Of a DNA stretch of 64,000 bases, positions 59,003 to 64,000 are shown piece after piece. Both the position numbers and the translations under genes were made by a program. Each line of letters starts with the position of its first letter. Position 1 is the stretch's first letter. The stretch is from JAAXIE01 sp965204245 (GTDB taxonomy: Bacteria; Chloroflexota; Dehalococcoidia; Lucifugimonadales; JAAXIE01): NCBI GenBank assembly GCA_965204245.1, contig CBDBED010000004.1, positions 60,084 through 124,083 on the forward strand. The letters run 5' to 3'. The notes under the pieces were generated by a model. That model did no database searches. It worked only from the letters and a program-made list of their open reading frames with translations, and had not been told where the DNA came from.

Positions 59003-59242
59003 TTGGCCCAGGAAGCAACGACCACCATACTCCTTTACACTCATCCCGACTGCAACTACTCAGACGCTCAGAGAGCCGACTATGTCCGGGACGGTGTCGA
59101 GTTCACCGAGATTGATATCTCCGTTCAGACGGATCGGATTGACGAACTGGTAGCCCTCACAGGAGGCGAGAGGATCACCCCGGTTATTGTCGAGGGTGAC
59201 AAGGTTTCCGTCGGCTACTACGGAGTTGGTTGAGCCTTCTAA
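59003..59242 (+). CDS. Uxx-star family glutaredoxin-like selenoprotein
   Basis: 79 residues when the UGA at 59231-59233 is read as selenocysteine. The sequence runs 76 codons from TTG 59003 (GGAGG 9 bases upstream) to VSVGYYGVG, then U77-Ala-Phe and TAA 59240-59242. Sec followed by exactly two residues and a stop is the feature that names the Uxx-star family as I recall it. The body is a glutaredoxin-like fold (TILLYTHPDCNYS, RITPVIVEGDKVSV) with C-x-x-S in place of CxxC. A SECIS hairpin sits at the canonical distance (59231-59263). Likely a small cytosolic redox protein; partner unknown. Confidence 0.88.
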
Positions 59243-59263
59243 CCGGGGGACGGTCTGTCCCCC
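59231..59263 (+). promoter_or_regulatory. SECIS element of the Uxx-star gene
   Basis: From the UGA (nucleotide 1 at 59231), GGGGGAC (nt 15-21) pairs perfectly with GUCCCCC (nt 27-33) around the loop GGUCU (nt 22-26). Loop and register are the same as in E. coli fdhF and in the UGSC gene of this window. Most of the hairpin lies in the 3' UTR because only two sense codons follow Sec. No U tract follows, arguing against a mere terminator. Confidence 0.87.
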
Positions 59264-59372
59264 TTCAAGCGAGTGCTTACTCGCCTCTACTTAAATGACA
59301 CGTCAGGGCGGGCTTCATAGCGCCCGCTCCATTCTTTGATCCCGCTATCAATCTGAACAGGAAGCGTCTTCA

Positions 59373-60302
59373 ATGGACATACTAGTTTCGGGCTCGCTAG
59401 CCTATGACCGCATCATGGACTTTCCGGGTCGTTTCTCGGACCACATCATGCCGGACAAGCTGCACATGATAAACGTCAGCTTTACAGTGAACGGCATGGC
59501 AGAAAACTACGGGGGCACTGCGGGGAACATCGCTTATTCCCTCTCTCTCTTGGGTGAGAAGCCCCGCATTCTTGCGGCCATCGGCCACGACTACCACCGC
59601 TACTTCGAATGGCTGGATCGGTGTGGACTGTCCACGGAGGACATCCGTGTGGTGGCGCAGGAGGCCACATCCTCAGCCTTCATCACCACTGATTTGGCCG
59701 ACAACCAGATCACAGGCTTCAATCCGGGCGCGATGAAGCACCCCTCTCTGTTCGACCTCAATAAAGTGGACTCCAGCAACAGCATCGCCATCGCGGCCCC
59801 CGGGAACCTTCAGGACATGGCCGACTACACTGCAGGATGCAAACAAAGAGGCATTTTCTGCATCTTTGACCCAGGCCAATCGCTCCCGGCATGGCAGGGC
59901 GATGACCTCGCCCAGACCATACTCAAGGCAAATATGCTCGTTTCCAACGACTACGAACTGGAACTGATCAAGGACAAGACAGGCTTGACCGTAGATAGCA
60001 TCTTGGACCAGGTCAGCACCATCATCACCACCAAGGGTGAAGAGGGGTGCGAGGTTGTCACCAAGGCGGGTGTTACCCGTATACCAGCGATTACAACGGA
60101 AAATGTGGTGGACCCCACCGGCGCGGGTGACGCCTTTCGCGGCGGTCTTATCAAGGGACTCGTTCAGGGCCTTCCGGTTGAGCGGGCTTGCATGATGGGC
60201 ACCGTATGCAGCCACTATGTGATCCAGAAGTACGGAACGCAGGAATACAACTTCACTCCACAGGAGTACGCCCAGACTCTGGAGGCAAGTTTCGGCCCTT
60301 AA
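59373..60302 (+). CDS. PfkB-family carbohydrate/adenosine kinase
   Basis: 309 residues: SGSLAYDRIMDFPGRF at the N-terminus, GGTAGNIAYSLSLLG, and the catalytic DPTGAGDAFRGGLIKGL with the anion-hole GAGD and base Asp. It predicts ATP-dependent phosphorylation of a sugar or nucleoside (adenosine-kinase-like by its opening and length). Weak Shine-Dalgarno. It converges closely with lipA. Confidence 0.87.
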   Translation: MDILVSGSLAYDRIMDFPGRFSDHIMPDKLHMINVSFTVNGMAENYGGTAGNIAYSLSLLGEKPRILAAIGHDYHRYFEWLDRCGLSTEDIRVVAQEATSSAFITTDLADNQITGFNPGAMKHPSLFDLNKVDSSNSIAIAAPGNLQDMADYTAGCKQRGIFCIFDPGQSLPAWQGDDLAQTILKANMLVSNDYELELIKDKTGLTVDSILDQVSTIITTKGEEGCEVVTKAGVTRIPAITTENVVDPTGAGDAFRGGLIKGLVQGLPVERACMMGTVCSHYVIQKYGTQEYNFTPQEYAQTLEASFGP

Positions 60303-60306
60303 GACC

Positions 60307-61206
60307 CTAGCCCACAGGAACAGACGTTGAGGCTGCCGCCTGCTGTTCATCCGCGTGGTAAGAACTGCGGACCAATGGGCCTGAGGCTACGTGCTTGAAG
60401 CCCAAAGACCGTCCGATATCACCTAACTGGTCGAACTCTTCTGGCGTGTAGAACCGGGAAACTGGGACATGCTTCAGAGACGGCCGCAGGTACTGCCCGA
60501 TGGTGAGCAGGTCGCACTGGTTGCGACGCAGGTCTTCCATCGTTTCAACTACCTCGTCCCACTCCTCACCCATGCCCACGATAATCCCCGACTTAGTCGC
60601 CATGCCATAATCTAGGGACTTCACGCGCGCCAGCAGTTCCAAGGAAAGTTCGTAGTCTCCCCGGGGCCGAACGCTGTGGAACACGCGTCTGCAGGTCTCG
60701 ATATTGTGATTGAACACATCCGGCTTGGCGGAGACCACTTTCTCCAAGGCGGGTTCGGAGCCACCAAAGTCCGGCGTGAGCACCTCAACTTTGCAGTCGG
60801 GCACTCGGCGGTGAATCTCCTCAATGCACTGGGCGAAAATGAAGGCTCCGCCATCGGCTAGGTCGTCGCGGTTGACCGAGGTGATGACACAATAATTCAA
60901 GCCCAAGCGAGCCACGGTATTGGCTAGGCGCTGGGGCTCCATTAGGTCGAGCCCGACGGGGCGGCCGGTGGTGACGGCACAATAGTGGCACCGGCGTGTG
61001 CAGATATCCCCGAGAATCATGAAGGTGGCGCTGCGACGCTCCCAGCACTCACCTATATTGGGGCAACGGGCTTCTTCGCAGACAGTGTGCAGCGCACTAC
61101 TGCGCAGCAGGTCCCGTATCTCCAGATAGTTTGCTCCACCGGGCATCCGCACCTTTAACCAAGAGGGCAGACGAGGTCGGAGTTCTTCCTGTGAAGAGGT
61201 CGCCAA
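60307..61206 (-). CDS. lipA: Lipoyl synthase
   Basis: 299 residues: CEEARCPNIGECW (auxiliary cluster C-x4-C-x5-C), DICTRRCHYCAV (radical-SAM C-x3-C-x2-C), and the C-terminal RSSYHADEQ, whose Ser caps the auxiliary cluster. All three are diagnostic. It inserts sulphur at C6 and C8 of the octanoyl group on lipoyl domains. The start is TTG 61206 behind AAGGAGA. No lipB/lplA adjoins. Confidence 0.95.
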   Translation of the reverse strand: MATSSQEELRPRLPSWLKVRMPGGANYLEIRDLLRSSALHTVCEEARCPNIGECWERRSATFMILGDICTRRCHYCAVTTGRPVGLDLMEPQRLANTVARLGLNYCVITSVNRDDLADGGAFIFAQCIEEIHRRVPDCKVEVLTPDFGGSEPALEKVVSAKPDVFNHNIETCRRVFHSVRPRGDYELSLELLARVKSLDYGMATKSGIIVGMGEEWDEVVETMEDLRRNQCDLLTIGQYLRPSLKHVPVSRFYTPEEFDQLGDIGRSLGFKHVASGPLVRSSYHADEQQAAASTSVPVG

Positions 61207-61276
61207 GAGGTCTCCTTCTGGCCAGGTTCCTCCCCATCATATCATGCTGCCGTCCAGCGCCGTCCTTGGGTTACCC

Positions 61277-61783
61277 TTAAAGCCCGCTCTCCTTAAACCA
61301 CTCTGCCCGCCTTGCAAGTTCCTCCCAAGTATGGCGCATCGACTCCAGCTGCTTTGGCGAAACCTCTCGTTTCACTTGAGCAGGAGATCCGACCACGAAT
61401 GAGTTGGCGGGAAATCGCGCTCCCGCCAGCACAACAGAGTTGGCTGCGATGAGGCAGTTCTCTCCCAGAATCGCCCTGTTCAAAACCGTGCAATTGTTGC
61501 CCAGCAGGGAGCCGCGACCCACCCGGTCGCAATGCACCACCACGCTGTGGCCCACGGAAACCCGGTCCTCCAACGTCAGGCCGTTGCCATGAATTACCGA
61601 CCCTTCCTGGATATTGACGTAATCGCCGATGACTATGGCGTCCTTGCCATCACCACGGACCGTCACGCCCGGCCAGATACTGGCGTATTCGCCAATCGCC
61701 ACGTTCCCGACCACATAAGCAAACTCACTTACCCAAGCGGTTTCTGCAACTTTGGGCGTGACGCCCCTAAGAGCACGGATCAA
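61277..61783 (-). CDS. Gamma-class carbonic anhydrase family protein
   Basis: 168 residues of left-handed beta-helix hexapeptide repeats (IGEYASIWPGVTVRGDGKDA, IGDYVNIQEGSVIHGN, VGHSVVVHCDRVG). Zinc-ligand-like His residues occur in IHGN, GHSVVVH. The start is TTG 61783 with GGGAGG 6-7 bases upstream. It may hydrate CO2 or, as in many YrdA/CaiE-like members, have another role. Confidence 0.86.
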   Translation of the reverse strand: MIRALRGVTPKVAETAWVSEFAYVVGNVAIGEYASIWPGVTVRGDGKDAIVIGDYVNIQEGSVIHGNGLTLEDRVSVGHSVVVHCDRVGRGSLLGNNCTVLNRAILGENCLIAANSVVLAGARFPANSFVVGSPAQVKREVSPKQLESMRHTWEELARRAEWFKESGL

Positions 61784-61883
61784 GTAGGTCCTCCCTTGAA
61801 ATAGTGTGGCAGGGACTGAGTTACAGACATCCTAGCATGTCTGTAGGTTCACATAGGAAAACTGGCCCGGACATACCTATCCG

Positions 61884-63281
61884 CTAAGTTAGAGCAGTGA
61901 TCATGGCCGTGGCCAAGCCTAGAAAGATAGCGAACCCAGCCAAGTCGGTAAAGGTGGTTACGATGACGGCGGATGCGACAGCCGGGTCGAGACGCAGCCG
62001 GCGCAATAGCAACGGGACGCCAGCACCGGCAAGGCCTGCAACCAGCATGTTGGCAAGCATCGCCAAGCCCAGCACCAACCCCAGGAAGGGACTGCCCTTC
62101 CACAGCCCTGCTACCAATGCTACAGCCACGCCGAGCAATGTCCCGTGAACCAAGCCCAAGGCTACTTCGCGTCCAAGAAGACGCATCCCCCGTCTCCCAG
62201 GCAGTTCTCCCAATGCCATGCTACGTACAACAAGAGTAAGGGTCTGGGTGCCTCCAATGCCGCCTTGTCCGGCGACTACCGGAAGGAATACGGCTAGGGC
62301 CACCACCCGGGCGATGGTGGACTCAAAGACGCTGATAACTAAAGCGGCAAGAAAGGCGGTGCCTAGGTTGATATACAGCCAAGGGAGCCGGTGTACGATG
62401 GAGGCCCCTATCGGCCCGGTTACCCGTTCTCCCGGTATGCCTGCCATCTTGTACATGTCCTCAGTCGCTTCTTCTTCCGCGACATCCACCAAGTCTTCGC
62501 CAAGAATCACTCCCAATAGCCGCCCCTCAGGTTCCGCCACAGGAATATAGTGCAGACTGTATCGCTCCATGAGACGGGCGCACTCTTCTTGGTCTGTCAG
62601 CGGAGTGACCGATTGTACAGAGGTGTCAGCAATCTCACTTATCACCATGTCGGGTCGCGCGACGGCCAAACGCACTATATTGACCGAACCATAGAAGTGC
62701 TGGTGGGCATCAACTAGCAGGATCGCCCCGATGCTTTCCGCTGCAGTGCCTCGCAATCGCACGATGTCCAAGGCGCTTGCGGCTGAAGCGTTCATGTTGA
62801 CCTGTGGATAGTCAGTGGTCATGAGGCTCCCGGCAGAACTGTCGGGATACTGGAGCAAGGACTGCACAGCCTCGGGGTGCAGCATATTGGCTTGCATTTC
62901 GTCGGCCTGCGGGCGAGAGAGGTGCCGAAGAACATCTGCGGCCACGTCGGTGCTGGACACATCAAGAATGCTGGACAGTATCCCTGAGTCCACGCCGTCA
63001 GCTACTTGTGCGACCTCCTGTGGCGACAGGTGCTCCAGAATGTGTGCCGTGTGAGATGGGTCCAGCAAGCCCAGAATGCGGCTGCGCTTAGCGCGGTCGA
63101 GGTCAATCAAACTCAAGCCTTGATCGGCTGGATACATGCGCTGTAGGGTATCCAAGGCCGAGTCGATCTCGTCCCGTTCCAAAAGGTCTAGGAAGTGTTC
63201 TGGCCTCACCTGCTCGCTATCATCGGGCGCAGCAACGGGTCGCTCAACGAGGGCGTCGGGTAGGTTATCGGCTGGCTCCAT
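61884..63281 (-). CDS. mgtE: Magnesium transporter MgtE
   Basis: 465 residues. The N-terminal superhelical domain (LDLLERDEIDSALDTLQRM, HILEHLSPQEVAQVADG), paired CBS domains (MTTDYPQVNMNASAASALD; RLLGVILGEDLVD) and five C-terminal transmembrane segments with PVVAGQGGIGGTQTL, the Mg2+ selectivity region of the family. Ordinary length and complete. It sits between the carbonic anhydrase and npdG-like genes. Confidence 0.93.
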   Translation of the reverse strand: MEPADNLPDALVERPVAAPDDSEQVRPEHFLDLLERDEIDSALDTLQRMYPADQGLSLIDLDRAKRSRILGLLDPSHTAHILEHLSPQEVAQVADGVDSGILSSILDVSSTDVAADVLRHLSRPQADEMQANMLHPEAVQSLLQYPDSSAGSLMTTDYPQVNMNASAASALDIVRLRGTAAESIGAILLVDAHQHFYGSVNIVRLAVARPDMVISEIADTSVQSVTPLTDQEECARLMERYSLHYIPVAEPEGRLLGVILGEDLVDVAEEEATEDMYKMAGIPGERVTGPIGASIVHRLPWLYINLGTAFLAALVISVFESTIARVVALAVFLPVVAGQGGIGGTQTLTLVVRSMALGELPGRRGMRLLGREVALGLVHGTLLGVAVALVAGLWKGSPFLGLVLGLAMLANMLVAGLAGAGVPLLLRRLRLDPAVASAVIVTTFTDLAGFAIFLGLATAMITALT

Positions 63282-63370
63282 CCATTCAACTCTAGCCGCC
63301 GCAACATCAGGCCTACAATCGTGCGGGGCACGGGTGGATCGCGAAAGTGAAAGAATAGACTGCCTTGGTG

Positions 63371-64000
63371 CTAGGGGCCGACAATCTTGATGGTGGAATG
63401 GCAGCGGTAGTTGCGATTGATATTGACCAAGAGAGTGGTCAACTGTTCGACATAACGAGCGTATTCTAAAGCCCCACCGTCAATGGCCCGCAGGTTTGGT
63501 ATACGCTGCACCATGCTCATCACCTGTTCCTTGGCTTCGCGGTGGTCCGAACACACGACCACATCGCTCTCCATTGCCAGATCGGGCTGCATGAGGTCTT
63601 CGGCACTGAGGTTCTGGAGAGCAGCCACCACTTGGGAGTCCGGCAGTAAGTTTTGGCTCTCCTCGGCTGCGGAGCCGTCTTCCACCTGAATGGCTCTAGC
63701 ACGGCCACGGTTGAACACCATCGGCGCAACCACGTTCACTACAACCTTGCCTGCTAGTGATGGGGCTACCTGCTGCAATAGGGGCGTTTGCCCCTCATAA
63801 GGCACTGTGAGGAAAATCACGTCGCCCTGCTGGGCTGCGACGTCGTTCACGTCTCCCGTCACCTTCAGGTTCTGAGCTAGCTCCTTTAGAGACTCGGCCG
63901 CGTCACTCGCGCGAGTGGCGTCGCGCGACCCGATGACCACCTCTTCTCCGGCCATGGCCAATCTCAAAGCGATGCCCTTACCTTCAGGTCCGGTGCCTCC
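63371..64000 (-). CDS. npdG: F420-dependent NADP reductase (NpdG-like), 5' end outside the window
   Basis: The gene enters from the right edge. The visible N-terminal region includes GGTGPEGKGIALRLA, a NADP-binding motif that replaces the usual GxGxxG of NpdG, then VVIGSRD, FLTVPYEGQ, VVVNVVAPMVF and the C-terminal IDGGALEYARYVEQLTTLLV. It transfers hydride between F420H2 and NADP+. The presence of this gene and an LLM oxidoreductase suggests the cell uses F420. At least 210 residues are present. Confidence 0.84.
   Translation of the reverse strand, partial: GGTGPEGKGIALRLAMAGEEVVIGSRDATRASDAAESLKELAQNLKVTGDVNDVAAQQGDVIFLTVPYEGQTPLLQQVAPSLAGKVVVNVVAPMVFNRGRARAIQVEDGSAAEESQNLLPDSQVVAALQNLSAEDLMQPDLAMESDVVVCSDHREAKEQVMSMVQRIPNLRAIDGGALEYARYVEQLTTLLVNINRNYRCHSTIKIVGP

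Noticed and set aside
59245..59263. GC-rich hairpin after the glutaredoxin-like gene as an intrinsic terminator
   Set aside because: No U tract follows, and loop GGUCU is exactly at SECIS register from the UGA, so SECIS explains it better.
1..64000. tRNA, rRNA or IS element
   Set aside because: I searched by eye for T-loop/anticodon patterns and transposase motifs and found none; short or divergent tRNA genes could still be missed.

Overview
The window is a 64 kb piece of a GC-rich, gene-dense bacterial chromosome with no rRNA, tRNA, CRISPR array, prophage or recognisable transposase. The gene content best fits a marine Chloroflexota of the Dehalococcoidia / SAR202 type. This is inference from gene families, not from a phylogenetic marker. 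Supporting signs are many paralogous catabolic enzymes (three CaiB/BaiF CoA-transferases, two Rieske oxygenases, two thiamine-diphosphate enzymes, four amidohydrolases, two SDRs, two nitroreductases, two GlcG/HbpS domains), a luciferase-like oxidoreductase plus an F420-dependent NADP reductase, a reductive-dehalogenase-like cluster, selenoproteins, strong Shine-Dalgarno sites and frequent TTG starts.

Layout. 0.1-13.7 kb: ThDP enzyme, a pair of unknown small genes, a minus-strand selenoprotein operon, inositol-phosphatase-like protein, CoA-transferases, asparaginase-like protein, DUF429/NmrA pair and two acyl-CoA dehydrogenases. 13.7-28 kb: lipoproteins, FAD oxidoreductase, GlcG protein, CoA-transferase, nitroreductase, HicBA toxin-antitoxin, benzoylformate-decarboxylase-like enzyme, a membrane-nuclease fusion, LLM oxidoreductase and an MFS exporter. 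28-43 kb: surface protein, Rieske oxygenase, D-aminoacylase-like hydrolase, zinc dehydrogenase, a stand-alone PD-(D/E)XK nuclease, methyltransferase, MBL hydrolase, a Panacea-type toxin-antitoxin candidate, a molybdenum hydroxylase large subunit and a CPA2 antiporter. 43-57 kb: Rieske oxygenase, HEPN protein, RdhA-like cluster with a ferredoxin-GlcG fusion, duplicated amidohydrolases, nitroreductase, duplicated SDRs, HpaB-like monooxygenase and another amidohydrolase. 57-64 kb: housekeeping-like genes (hpf, lipA, gamma carbonic anhydrase, mgtE, npdG), an MBL hydrolase, a Uxx-star selenoprotein and a PfkB kinase.

The most notable result is two selenoprotein genes that conventional gene calling would cut at UGA. 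One is a UGSC-family protein (3810-4352, minus; Sec at codon 98). The other is a Uxx-star glutaredoxin-like protein (59003-59242; Sec third from the C-terminus). In both, a hairpin with loop GGUCU lies exactly at nucleotides 22-26 counted from the U of UGA, the same register as the E. coli fdhF SECIS. The cell therefore very probably decodes Sec, although no sel genes lie in this window.

Other unusual structure includes: three intergenic leader arrays with shared architecture (about 14.9-15.2, 45.8-46.0 and 55.5-56.0 kb), each in front of a catabolic gene; an 89-bp nested-palindrome repeat present twice; three 18-bp-spaced Shine-Dalgarno repeats before the RdhA-like gene; and an RdhA-like protein without its Fe-S domain placed beside a separate 7Fe-type ferredoxin. 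Genes with less GC-biased codons (1860-2729, 13779-14751, 20952-21412, 34663-35898, 37584-38458, 44710-45770) look like an accessory layer of toxin-antitoxin, nuclease and unknown genes within a metabolic background.
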